Source of the DNA: Salipiger bermudensis HTCC2601
Lineage (GTDB): Bacteria > Pseudomonadota > Alphaproteobacteria > Rhodobacterales > Rhodobacteraceae
Assembly: GCF_000153725.1 (NCBI RefSeq)
Contig: NZ_DS022276.1
Coordinates: 175,844-213,415, forward strand
Length of the DNA stretch: 37,572 bases
Reading direction: 5' to 3'
Numbering within the stretch: position 1 is the first letter of the stretch; each line of letters starts with the position of its first letter. The notes under the pieces were generated by a model that saw only the letters and a list, made by a program, of their open reading frames with translations, was not told the DNA's origin and did no database searches. A program made the position numbers and the translations under genes. Positions 1 to 7,876 of the stretch are shown here, in pieces.

Positions 1-371
1 GGGCAGGAATGGGGCTGAACCCGCTTTCTGCCGTGGTGCTGGACGCCGGCGGGCATGTCATCGCCTTCGAACGCCAGGACGGGGCCAGCCCGGGGCGGTT
101 CCAGATCGCGCAGGGCAAGGCCTATGGCGCGGTGATGCTGGGCATGCCGGGCAGCGCACAGATGGCGCGCGCTGAGGCACAGGCCTATTTCATCGCCGCC
201 GCCAACGGCGCCTTCGGCGGCCAGATGATCCCGGTGCCGGGCGGCGTATTGGTCAAGGATTCCAAGGGCCGCGTGATGGGGGCGCTCGGCGTCACCGGCG
301 ACAGCTCGGACAATGACGCGACTGCCGCGAAAGCGGGCGTCGAGGCCGCCGGGCTGGTCGCCGAGGTCTGA
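1..371 (+). CDS. GlcG/HbpS-family heme-binding-like protein, 5' truncated by the window edge
   Basis: This is the C-terminal part of a small single-domain protein of the GlcG/HbpS (DUF336) family. The frame is open from the first complete codon at base 3, and the ATG at 9 falls inside the conserved fold, so the true start is upstream of the window. Visible family features are the LSAVVLDAGGHVIAF strand, the GQMIPVPGGVLV loop, and the GALGVTGDSSDND segment near the C terminus. Members bind heme or occur beside oxidation genes, but their biochemical role is mostly unsettled, so I give no reaction. It is followed after 66 bp by a C26 amidotransferase-like gene on the same strand. I am sure of the family and not of the function. 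Confidence 0.8.
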   Translation, partial: AGMGLNPLSAVVLDAGGHVIAFERQDGASPGRFQIAQGKAYGAVMLGMPGSAQMARAEAQAYFIAAANGAFGGQMIPVPGGVLVKDSKGRVMGALGVTGDSSDNDATAAKAGVEAAGLVAEV

Positions 372-381
372 GCCACCTTTC

Positions 382-437
382 GAAACCTCTGCTGCTGCAC
401 TATGTTGCGGTGCAGCAGCAGCGAGAAAGAGGTTTTC
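382..437 (+). promoter_or_regulatory. 5' UTR hairpin sequestering the ribosome binding site of the C26 gene
   Basis: GCTGCTGCAC at 391-400 is perfectly complementary to GTGCAGCAGC at 410-419, with a 9-nt loop. The outer arms AAACCTCT (383-390) and AGAGGTTT (428-435) also pair, leaving only an 8-nt bulge on the right side. The right outer arm contains the AGAGG Shine-Dalgarno sequence of the gene starting at 438, so the folded mRNA would hide the ribosome binding site. The pairing is seen directly. A role in translational control is inferred. Confidence 0.5.
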
Positions 438-1214
438 ATGGCCCGCCCCGTCGTCGGCATCATCGGCAACCAGCACCTTCTGAACGAGACCTACCCGGCC
501 CATGCGGGCGGGGAGATGAACACCGAGGCCGTGGCCTGCGTCTCGGGTTGTCTGCCCCTGCTGATCGCCGCCGACCCGCGTTTCGTCTCGGTCGAGGAGC
601 TGATGCAGGTCTGCGACGGCTTCCTGCTCACCGGCGGGCGGCCCAACGTGCATCCCGAGGAATACGGCGAGGAGGCCACCGAGGCGCATGGCGCCTTCGA
701 CCGTGCCCGCGATGCCATCGTGCTGCCGCTGGTGCGTCAATGCGTCGAGCGCGGGCAGCCTTTCCTGGGCATTTGCCGCGGCTTCCAGGAGGTCAACGTG
801 GCGATGGGCGGCACGCTCTATCCGGAGATCCGCGATCTGCCGGGGCGAATGAACCACCGCATGCCTCCCGACGGCTCGCTCGAGGAGAAGTTCGCGCTGC
901 GCCACAAGGTGACACTGGCCGAGGGGGGGCGGTTCCACAAGCTTTTCGGCAGCACCGAGGTGATGACCAACACGCTGCATGGGCAGGGCATCAAGCGACC
1001 CGGCAGCCGCATCGAGATCGAGGGCTTTGCGCCCGATGGCACGCCCGAGGCAATCCACGTGAAGGGGGCCGCGGGCTTTACCCTGTCGGTGCAGTGGCAC
1101 CCGGAATGGGACGCGGCCAACGATCCGGTGTCGCGGCCGCTGTTCGAGGCTTTCGGCGACGCGGTGCGCGACTTCGCCGCCACGCGGCGCGAACCGCAGC
1201 GCATCTCGGCCTGA
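438..1214 (+). CDS. gamma-glutamyl-gamma-aminobutyrate hydrolase-like peptidase C26 (class-I glutamine amidotransferase fold)
   Basis: This 258-residue cytoplasmic protein resembles PuuD and other C26 peptidases, which hydrolyse gamma-glutamyl amide bonds such as that of gamma-glutamyl-GABA. The nucleophile is Cys113 in FLGICRGFQ, and the His221/Glu223 pair is in VQWHPEW, so the catalytic triad is complete. The N terminus GIIGNQHLLNE and the TGGRPNVHPEEY loop are typical of the family. I chose the ATG at 438, preceded by GAAAGAGG, over an in-frame ATG at 402 that lies in the loop of an upstream hairpin. It may be co-transcribed with the heme-binding-like gene upstream. No polyamine genes adjoin it, so the exact substrate is unknown. 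Confidence 0.85.
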   Translation: MARPVVGIIGNQHLLNETYPAHAGGEMNTEAVACVSGCLPLLIAADPRFVSVEELMQVCDGFLLTGGRPNVHPEEYGEEATEAHGAFDRARDAIVLPLVRQCVERGQPFLGICRGFQEVNVAMGGTLYPEIRDLPGRMNHRMPPDGSLEEKFALRHKVTLAEGGRFHKLFGSTEVMTNTLHGQGIKRPGSRIEIEGFAPDGTPEAIHVKGAAGFTLSVQWHPEWDAANDPVSRPLFEAFGDAVRDFAATRREPQRISA

Positions 1215-1271
1215 TCCGCGCCGCAGGACGCCGCTTGCGCCAGAGCAAGGCGGAAAGCTGACCGCGCTGCT

Positions 1272-1302
1272 AGGCTTGCCCCGAACCCGGGGAGAGGAGC
1301 CT
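1272..1302 (+). promoter_or_regulatory. small hairpin around the ribosome binding site of the HemG-like gene
   Basis: CCCCG (1279-1283) pairs with CGGGG (1288-1292) over an AACC tetraloop. Outside it, AGGCT (1272-1276) pairs with AGCCT (1298-1302). The GGGGAGAGGAG Shine-Dalgarno sequence of the gene at 1307 lies within the right arm and internal loop. The structure is weaker than the one before the C26 gene. Function is inferred only from position. Confidence 0.3.
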
Positions 1303-1306
1303 CAAC

Positions 1307-1849
1307 ATGCGCATTCTGATTGCTTACGCGACCACCGAGGGGCAGACCCGCAAGATCTGCCGTTTCGTCAGCGACCGGCTGGTGGCGGCCGGGCACAGCG
1401 TCGAGCTGCTCAACGTCACCGATGCGGAAGGGCTGGAGCCCGCGCGGTTCGACGCTGTGGTGCTGGCGGGATCGGTGCATGTTGGCGCGCTGCAGCCGGA
1501 GCTCATCGCCTTCGCGCAGGCGCACGCGGACGTGCTGTCGCGGCACCCGGTGCTTTATCTTCAGGTTTCGCTGGCGGCGGCGGGTCAGGATGCCGAGGAG
1601 TGGCAGGAGCTGCGGGAGATCGCCGACAAGACCGTGGCGGGCTTCGGCTGGAGGCCGGGGCGGATCGAGCAGGTGGCCGGCGCGTTCCGCTTCGCCGAGT
1701 ACGATTTCTTCAAATCCTGGGCGATGCGCTGGATCGCCTCGCAGCATGGCCAGAAGGTCGATCCGAAGGCCGACCGGGAATACACCGACTGGGCCAGGCT
1801 TGCAGAGGCGGTGGACGGATGGGCCGCGACGGCCGCCGACCGGCGCTGA
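1307..1849 (+). CDS. hemG: flavodoxin-fold protein, HemG-like (protoporphyrinogen IX dehydrogenase family)
   Basis: This 180-residue flavodoxin-fold protein matches E. coli HemG along its full length. It has the FMN-binding LIAYATTEGQTRKI loop at residues 4-17, the VVLAGSVHVG loop, WRPGRIEQVAGAF in the middle and REYTDW near the C terminus. HemG oxidises protoporphyrinogen IX to protoporphyrin IX using membrane quinones. The ATG at 1307 has a strong GGGGAGAGGAG site. It ends 13 bp before the convergent RTX gene, leaving no room for a terminator. Many alphaproteobacteria use HemJ for this step, so another flavodoxin-dependent role is possible. No other heme gene is adjacent. Confidence 0.75.
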   Translation: MRILIAYATTEGQTRKICRFVSDRLVAAGHSVELLNVTDAEGLEPARFDAVVLAGSVHVGALQPELIAFAQAHADVLSRHPVLYLQVSLAAAGQDAEEWQELREIADKTVAGFGWRPGRIEQVAGAFRFAEYDFFKSWAMRWIASQHGQKVDPKADREYTDWARLAEAVDGWAATAADRR

Positions 1850-1862
1850 GATCCGTCGCGGC

Positions 1863-4562
1863 TCAGGCGGCGATCAGCTTGAGCCCGTCGCGCCAGTCGA
1901 GCAGCGAGCGCACCTCGTGGCGGCGCAGGCAGCGGCGCGCGGTCGGACCGAAGCGGTCGGGATCGGAGCGCAGCCCGGGCAGGGTGGCGAAAAGGCTGGC
2001 GCGGCTCTCTTCGGACAGCGTCTCGAGCCCGGTGCTGCCGAGGTGGAAACTCTCGGTCGGCAGGCCCTCGGCCTCGATCACGTGGTGACGATCGAGCAGC
2101 AGATGGATGTAGGTGACGGTTCCGCCGGGAAGAAACTCGGCCGCGCCGTACTCGGCCAGAAGCGCGGCGCTGACAAAGACCTCGCGCTCTCCGAAGAGCA
2201 GCTCGGCGCGGTAATCGCTCAGCAACATGCGGTGCTGGGGGGAAACCAGCAGGGGGCGGCTGCCGCCGGGCACCTGTACCGGGGCAAAGCTGCCGGTGGC
2301 GCTCACCTCGCGGGCGCCGACCCAGCGCAACGGCTGGGGCCCCGCGTCGCGGGTGATCAGCAGGTCGCCGGGGCGCAGCGCCTCGACCGGGCGCAGGCCG
2401 GTGGCGGTGCGGATCAGGGTGCCGGGCGTGAAGCAGATGATGCCGTCGATGTTCGAAAAGCTGACGGTGGTGCCGTCGAACATCTGCGCCGTGCCGGTGA
2501 GCTCGCCGCCGGTGCTGTCGGTGATGTTGAGCGTGGTGCGGTCGACCAGCCCGTTGAAATCCAGCCTGTCGCCACCGCTCTGCCCGGTGGTGCGGCCCTC
2601 GACAAAGATCGTGCCGCCCGGCGTCTCGCCGAGGTCGACGAGGCGGAACAGGTCGTCGCCATCGCCGCCATCGACGGTGTCGCCATGCGAGACATCGATG
2701 GTGTCGTTGCCGGCACCGGCATCGATGCTGTCGCCGCCGCGCCCGCCGGAGATGCTGTCATCGCCGTCACCGCCGAGGATGGTGTCGACCCCGTCGCCGC
2801 CGAACAGCGTGTCCGCGTCGCCGCCGCCATCGATGGAATCGTCACCGCTGCCGCCGTCGAGCCAGTCGCGCCCGCCGAGGCCGGAGATCGTGTCGTTGCC
2901 GTCGCGCCCGAAGATTGCGTTGGTCCAGTAGCTGCCGTCGGCATCGATGCCATGACCGTCATAGCCGGTCAGCGAGTCGTCGAATGCTGAGCCGTAGATG
3001 CCGTCGACCCGGCCCCAGTGCAGGTCGCCCTCGGCATCACCGCCGGAGAAGGTCCCGTTGCTCAGGTTGACGGTCACCGCCGCGTCGGACGACTCGTAGC
3101 TGACATAGTCCAGACCCATGCCGCCATCGAACGTGTCGGCGCCCGCGCCGCCCACGAAGGTATCCGACCCCGCACCGCCATAGAACAGGTCGTCACCGTC
3201 ACCGCCGACGAGGCTGTCGTCGCCGTCGCCACCATCGAGCGTGTCGTTGCCGGCCTCGCCATACAGCGTGTCGTTGCCGGTGCCGCCGAGCAGGCTGTCA
3301 TTGCTGCCGTCGCCGGGAATGGCGGAGAACTGAAGGTCGGTGACCCAGATGCCCTGGGTGCTGGTGCCGCCATTGGCGTAGATGATCTCGACCCGGGAGA
3401 CCGGACCCGCGATCTCGATCAGGGCCGATCCGGCTGCGTCCGAAGGCTCGTCCTCGGTTGCGCCTGCGGTGATGGTGTTGCCCGACAGCGTGTCGCCGGG
3501 ATCGAGGGTGAAGCTGACCGCGACCGGGTTGCCATCGGCATCGTAGGCGTTGACCGTGACGACATCGATGTGTCCGGCATCGGCCCAGTCGATATCGTTG
3601 ATGCGAAACGCGAGGTTCTCGACCGCGTCATCGGCGCCCGAGCTGTCGGCGGCGGTGAAATCGATGGTGGTGGTCGAGGTGGCGCCATCGCCATCGCCCA
3701 TGAGGAACAGCGCGTGCGTGGTCGAGAAGGTCTCGTCGCTGGCACGGTACTGCGGGAAATCGGTGTCGACCTCGAACCGCGGCAGGTTGTCGCCATCGCT
3801 GGCGAAGGAGAAGGTGACATCGACATCGCCGGTGTTCTGGGTGAACCCGGCGGAGACGTCGGTATCGGTGGGGCTGACCGCTTCCCACGACATCGTCTCG
3901 ACCGGGCGATCGAGACCGCCGTAATCGCCGTAGATCAGGTCGTTGCCGCTGCCGCCGTCGATGGTGTCGCTGCCCATGCCGCCGTGGACGGTGTCATTGC
4001 CATCCCCGGCCGCGACGGTGTTGTGATTGCCAAGCTCGGTGCTGTCGACCGACTGGCCCTGCGCATCGCCATAGGCGAGGTCGATGCTGTCGCCGCCGCT
4101 GGTGCCGTCGATCACGCCGTCGTCGTAATCAGCATAGCTGAAGGCGGCGTCACCTGCGGCGGCATTCGATTCGCTGTCGTAGGCCACGACCTCGTAGCTC
4201 CGGCCCGCGACGAGAGGCTGCTCGGAGAGGGTGTAGCTGCCCGCGGCATCGCCGGTGTCGGTCGAAAAGCGCACGACCTCGAAGGTTTCGCCGGTGACGG
4301 TGTCGCGCAGGGTCCAGACATCGGCCGCATGCACGCCGCTGCCGGTGGAACTGCCCGAGGGGGTGGTGACATCGGCGGTGGCGGTCTCGCCCCCGGCAGC
4401 GCTGTCGTCGAGCGTGAGCTCTTCGACACCGGCCTCGTTGTCGGTGATGATCGCGCGGCCCTGCCTTGCGGAGGGGCCGCTCCAGACGAAGCTCTGGCCA
4501 TTCGTGGTCGGAATGGTCCCAGTTGGGTCGAAAAGATAGAAATCGACCGTGTACGTCGCCAT
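1863..4562 (-). CDS. RTX calcium-binding repeat protein with C-terminal Hint (Hedgehog/intein) domain
   Basis: This acidic 899-residue protein is probably secreted. Residues 1 to about 150 form a beta-rich region without a Sec signal peptide. A first short block of GGxGxDxxx nonapeptides follows near residue 195, then a roughly 200-residue non-repeat beta domain, then long RTX arrays such as GGTGNDTLYGEAGNDTLDGG. RTX repeats bind calcium and usually accompany type I secretion. From Cys710 (ICFTPGTLI) onward there is a Hint_2 domain with the conserved SPQHRMLL block and HVIEAEGLPTESFHLG. Hint domains can make an N-to-S acyl shift and cleave the chain at the cysteine, so the RTX part may be released or attached elsewhere. 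No type I exporter genes lie nearby. The substrate and role are unknown. Confidence 0.85.
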   Translation of the reverse strand: MATYTVDFYLFDPTGTIPTTNGQSFVWSGPSARQGRAIITDNEAGVEELTLDDSAAGGETATADVTTPSGSSTGSGVHAADVWTLRDTVTGETFEVVRFSTDTGDAAGSYTLSEQPLVAGRSYEVVAYDSESNAAAGDAAFSYADYDDGVIDGTSGGDSIDLAYGDAQGQSVDSTELGNHNTVAAGDGNDTVHGGMGSDTIDGGSGNDLIYGDYGGLDRPVETMSWEAVSPTDTDVSAGFTQNTGDVDVTFSFASDGDNLPRFEVDTDFPQYRASDETFSTTHALFLMGDGDGATSTTTIDFTAADSSGADDAVENLAFRINDIDWADAGHIDVVTVNAYDADGNPVAVSFTLDPGDTLSGNTITAGATEDEPSDAAGSALIEIAGPVSRVEIIYANGGTSTQGIWVTDLQFSAIPGDGSNDSLLGGTGNDTLYGEAGNDTLDGGDGDDSLVGGDGDDLFYGGAGSDTFVGGAGADTFDGGMGLDYVSYESSDAAVTVNLSNGTFSGGDAEGDLHWGRVDGIYGSAFDDSLTGYDGHGIDADGSYWTNAIFGRDGNDTISGLGGRDWLDGGSGDDSIDGGGDADTLFGGDGVDTILGGDGDDSISGGRGGDSIDAGAGNDTIDVSHGDTVDGGDGDDLFRLVDLGETPGGTIFVEGRTTGQSGGDRLDFNGLVDRTTLNITDSTGGELTGTAQMFDGTTVSFSNIDGIICFTPGTLIRTATGLRPVEALRPGDLLITRDAGPQPLRWVGAREVSATGSFAPVQVPGGSRPLLVSPQHRMLLSDYRAELLFGEREVFVSAALLAEYGAAEFLPGGTVTYIHLLLDRHHVIEAEGLPTESFHLGSTGLETLSEESRASLFATLPGLRSDPDRFGPTARRCLRRHEVRSLLDWRDGLKLIAA

Positions 4563-4814
4563 GTTCGCTGCCCCACTCGTACTGCTCGCGGTCCGATTCT
4601 GCGCGGACCTGTTTTTACCCCGCTTTGGTTAACGAGGCGCGATGTTCTTATTTGGCTTCAAATATGACGGAAATGTGGCGGAAGAAAATTTGTTTCAAAT
4701 ATATCATTCAGTTGCGACACACTCTTTACGTGTGCCGCCTGCCTGAGACGGGGGCGCAGGGGAGAGCGGCAGCCACTGCCGAACGCGGGGGTGACACACC
4801 GGGTGGGACCTGTC
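4563..4814. other. AT-rich intergenic region upstream of the RTX-Hint gene
   Basis: This 252-bp gap holds no gene. Bases 4640-4730 are clearly AT-rich against a GC-rich background and probably carry the promoter of the minus-strand RTX gene. TTCAAATAT occurs twice in direct orientation, at 4657-4665 and 4694-4702. I could not identify a convincing -35/-10 pair. CGGCAG/CTGCCG near 4771-4786 could form a small hairpin after the oxidoreductase gene, but it lacks a T tract. Confidence 0.4.
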
Positions 4815-7052
4815 TCAGCTCGAGAACGTCACGCTGCGGTTCAGCGGCAGGCTGCGATGCCGGGTGCCGGTCAGGTCAAAGAGCGCATTGGCCAGAGCCG
4901 GGGCCGCTGGCGGCGTTCCGGGCTCTCCGATGCCGCTGATCCAGCGCTGGGTCTCGAGGATGCGGGTTCCGACCTGCGGCATCTGCGGCAGGCGCAGGGC
5001 ATCGTAGTCGTAGAAGTTCTCTTGCTCGGCCATGCCGCCCGAGAAGGTGATCTCGCCCATCATCGCCGCCGAGAGACCATAGACCAGCCCGCCCACGAGC
5101 TGCTGGTCGATGATGCCGGGATCGAGCGCCACGCCGACATCCGCCGCCATCCACGCCCGGGGGATGCGGATGCCATCCTCGCTTTCGGCCACCTCGATGA
5201 CGCAGGCCACCGGGGTGCCGAAGCTGAAGCACATGGCGACGCCGCGCCCGGTGCCCTCGGGCTTGTCGGGCCAGCCCGACATCTCGCGAACCGCCTCGAG
5301 CACCCGGGCCGCCGGGCGCCACGCGTCGTGGGCGAGGGTGAGGCGGAACTCCAGCGGATCGGCCCCGGCAGCATGAGCCATCTCGTCGATAAAGCTCTCG
5401 TGGAAGAAGCCGTTGTAACTGTTGCCGACCGAGCGCCAGAACCCCACCGGCACCGTCAGATCAGACGCGATGTGGCCGCGGGCGCGGGCGTTTGGGATGG
5501 CGTAGGGCTGGTTCCAGAGACCCTCCACATGCACCTTGTCGGGCCCCGGCGGCGCGAACCCCATCCAGCGCTCGAGCGCCTGCCGCGCGGTCGAGGGGCC
5601 GGCAACGGCGGCATCGAAGAGCACGGCCCCGCCATCCTGCACCGCACCGCGCATCCGGGCGATGGCGGCGGGTCGGTAGAAATCGCGGCGCATATCCTCT
5701 TCGCGCGACCATGTGGTCATCACCGGCGTGCCGGGCAGGGCCATGGCGACCCGGGTGGCGAGGACCGAGAAGTCGAGCTCGCCGCGCCGCCCGAAGCCGC
5801 CACCCATTTGGGTGGTGTGCACGGTGACGCGGCTTTCTGGCAGGCCCGCGGCATCGGCGCAGGCGCTGCGGGTGAAGGTGGGCAGCTGGTTGCCGGTCCA
5901 GATCTCGAGCCCACCTGCGGTGATATGAGCGGTGGCGTTGAGCGGCTCCATGGTGGCGTGGGCGAGGAACGGCACGCGGTATTCGGCGGTGATCTCGGTG
6001 GCACCTTCGGGCAGGCTGTCGGCGTTGCCACGATCGAGCAGGGTGCTGTCGGGGGCGCGCTCGAAGGCGGCCTCGATCTCGCGCATGATGGCGTCAGTGG
6101 TCTCGGGGTAGGGCGCGGGCGCCCAGTCGACCTCGATGGCGTCGACCGCTTGTTGGGCGAGCCAGGTGTTGGTCGCGATCACCGCGACGCCGTCGCCGAG
6201 ATCGACCACCTTCTCGACACCGGGCATGGTCTCGGCCGTCTCGGCATCGAAGCGCTGCATGCCCGCGCGGCGCGGTGACATGCGGATGGCGGCGAAGCGC
6301 AGCCCCTCGGGGCGCACGTCGATGCTGTATTCCGCGGTGCCGGTGGATTTCGCCACCATGTCGAGGCGGGGCAAGGGCGTGCCGAGCAGCGTCCACTCGG
6401 AGGGATCGCGCAGCAGCACCTCGCGCGGGGCGTGGTAGCGGGCCTCGGAGGCCAACTCGGGATAGGGAAGGCGCTGGCCGTCCGGTCCGATCACCGCGCC
6501 GTCTTGGGTGGTCAGCAGGCCGGGATCGGTGCCAAGACGCGCGGCGGCGGCGGCCTTGAGCATCTCGCGCGCCGCGGCCCCGGCGGCGCGCATGCGCTCA
6601 TAGCCATCCTTCATCGCCGTCGAGCCTCCGGTGACCTGCATCCGGAGCGGCTTGCCCAGCGTGCCCATGGCTTCGCCCACCGCGTGCTGGAACGCGCTCT
6701 TGCCATAGGCCGGGCCGGGAGCGTTCTCGGCCATCAGGGCGCTGTTGTAATAGGCCTGCGCCGGCGGCCCGTGCAGCACGCGGACCTGATCCCAGGCGAG
6801 GTCCATCTCCTCGGCGATCAGCGCGGCCCAGGTGGTCTGGGTGCCCTGGCCCATCTCGGCCCGGGGCGCGATCAGGGTGACGCCTTCACGGTCGATCAGC
6901 ACGAAGGGGTTGAGCGTGGTCTGGTCGGGCTCGGGGCGCAGCGGATTGGTGCCGGGGCTGCGCAGGTACCAGACCCCGAGCGCGACGCCGCCGGCGATGG
7001 CCACGGAGCCGAAGAGAAAGCTGCGGCGGGCGATGGTTCCGAGACGCGACAT
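4815..7052 (-). CDS. iorB: isoquinoline 1-oxidoreductase beta-type molybdenum hydroxylase large subunit
   Basis: This 745-residue protein is the molybdopterin-cytosine-dinucleotide subunit of a xanthine-oxidase-family hydroxylase of the IorB type, in which one chain holds all the molybdenum domains. The N terminus carries a twin-arginine signal, ARRSFLFG at residues 8-15, followed by a hydrophobic stretch, so the folded enzyme is exported to the periplasm by Tat. MGGGFGRRGEL near residue 415 and GIGEPGTPPAAPAL near the C terminus, with the likely catalytic glutamate, are family signatures. It lies 3 bp after the 2Fe-2S subunit gene. The substrate, an aldehyde or N-heterocycle, cannot be read from the sequence. 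No cytochrome or XdhC-like maturation gene is adjacent. Confidence 0.85.
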   Translation of the reverse strand: MSRLGTIARRSFLFGSVAIAGGVALGVWYLRSPGTNPLRPEPDQTTLNPFVLIDREGVTLIAPRAEMGQGTQTTWAALIAEEMDLAWDQVRVLHGPPAQAYYNSALMAENAPGPAYGKSAFQHAVGEAMGTLGKPLRMQVTGGSTAMKDGYERMRAAGAAAREMLKAAAAARLGTDPGLLTTQDGAVIGPDGQRLPYPELASEARYHAPREVLLRDPSEWTLLGTPLPRLDMVAKSTGTAEYSIDVRPEGLRFAAIRMSPRRAGMQRFDAETAETMPGVEKVVDLGDGVAVIATNTWLAQQAVDAIEVDWAPAPYPETTDAIMREIEAAFERAPDSTLLDRGNADSLPEGATEITAEYRVPFLAHATMEPLNATAHITAGGLEIWTGNQLPTFTRSACADAAGLPESRVTVHTTQMGGGFGRRGELDFSVLATRVAMALPGTPVMTTWSREEDMRRDFYRPAAIARMRGAVQDGGAVLFDAAVAGPSTARQALERWMGFAPPGPDKVHVEGLWNQPYAIPNARARGHIASDLTVPVGFWRSVGNSYNGFFHESFIDEMAHAAGADPLEFRLTLAHDAWRPAARVLEAVREMSGWPDKPEGTGRGVAMCFSFGTPVACVIEVAESEDGIRIPRAWMAADVGVALDPGIIDQQLVGGLVYGLSAAMMGEITFSGGMAEQENFYDYDALRLPQMPQVGTRILETQRWISGIGEPGTPPAAPALANALFDLTGTRHRSLPLNRSVTFSS

Positions 7053-7055
7053 GGC

Positions 7056-7514
7056 TCAGCTTTCCATGCCGGCGGCGGCGCGGATCGCGGCGCGGATGCG
7101 GGGATAGGTGCCGCAGCGGCAGAGATTGCCAGCCATGGCGGCGTCGATGGCGGCATCGTCGGGCTGCGGGGTCTCCGCAAGAAGGGCGGCGGCCTGCATG
7201 ATCTGGCCGGACTGGCAGTAGCCGCATTGCGCCACCTGATGGTCGATCCAGGCCTGCTGGAGCCTGGTCAGGTCGTCGGGTGTGCCGAGGCCTTCGATGG
7301 TGGTGACATCGCCCCAGACATCGCCGAGCGGCACCTGGCAGGAGCGCACCGCCTCGCCGTCGATCTGCACCGTGCAGGCGCCGCAGGCGGCGACGCCGCA
7401 GCCATACTTGGTGCCGGTGAGGTTCAGCGCGTCGCGCAGCACCCAGAGCAGGGGGACCTCCTCCGGAAGATCGACCTCGTGCGCGGTTCCGTTGACGGTG
7501 AGCGTGGCGGGCAT
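7056..7514 (-). CDS. iorA: isoquinoline 1-oxidoreductase alpha-type 2Fe-2S subunit
   Basis: This 152-residue electron-transfer subunit has two iron-sulfur domains. The N-terminal plant-ferredoxin-like cluster uses Cys39, 44, 47 and 59 (CGVAACGAC plus a distal Cys). The C-terminal helical cluster uses Cys97, 100, 132 and 134 (CGYC and CRC). It passes electrons from the molybdenum subunit encoded immediately downstream. I chose the ATG at 7514 because AGAGGAGG lies just before it. An in-frame ATG 30 bases upstream would absorb that site into the coding region. The protein has no Tat signal and is probably carried across the membrane with its partner. Confidence 0.88.
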   Translation of the reverse strand: MPATLTVNGTAHEVDLPEEVPLLWVLRDALNLTGTKYGCGVAACGACTVQIDGEAVRSCQVPLGDVWGDVTTIEGLGTPDDLTRLQQAWIDHQVAQCGYCQSGQIMQAAALLAETPQPDDAAIDAAMAGNLCRCGTYPRIRAAIRAAAGMES

Positions 7515-7876
7515 CGCGGCCTCCTCTTGCCGGGTGCGGTCCATGCAGTGTCGGAGAACCTTGCGGTGGCGTCAATCGCAGGCTGGGCTGACGCTGCGAC
7601 CGCAAGCGGGCGGTGCGCCTGCGGCGCGCAGGTCTTGTCGCCTTGCGGCCCCTTGGGCCGCCGTCTCCGGGCGCTTGGGCTGGGTGACGCCTTTGCCCGG
7701 GGTCGTGGTGTGTGGTGGGTGCTCGGCCGTGAGTATTTCTCGACGTGAAGAAGATGGGGTGTGGGCGCTTCGGGGGCGCTGCCGCGCGGGCGATGGAGGG
7801 GCTGTTGCAGCGGTGGCGGCGGTGTGGGGCATCGAGGCCGGCGGGGCAGGTTGGGCCGCCACGGCCTCCACGCGCG
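7515..7876. other. gene-free gap between iorA and kynU, with a GAGTATTT-type motif
   Basis: I see no convincing gene in this 362-bp stretch. The open frames here have shadow-like composition rich in Ala, Pro and Arg. At 7731-7757 the sequence reads GTGAGTATTTCTCGACG followed by a GAAGAAGATGG-like end. From memory, this resembles a short motif scattered through roseobacter intergenic regions. The iorAB promoter should lie at the low-coordinate end of the gap. No clear terminator for kynU was found. Confidence 0.35.

Noticed and set aside
2640-3300. Short DNA repeats in the RTX gene, looking like a tandem array
   Set aside because: They encode the nonapeptide RTX repeats. The units vary and lack CRISPR-type constant repeats and unique spacers.
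3018-4667. 549-codon open frame antisense to the RTX-Hint gene
   Set aside because: It is a mirror of the repeat-rich, GC-biased RTX coding strand. Its composition is low-complexity Ala/Val/Gly/Asp/Arg and it has no recognisable domain or ribosome binding site.
7572-7871. 99-codon open frame in the iorA-kynU gap
   Set aside because: It has Ala/Pro/Arg-rich shadow-like sequence, no ribosome binding site and no homology I recognise.
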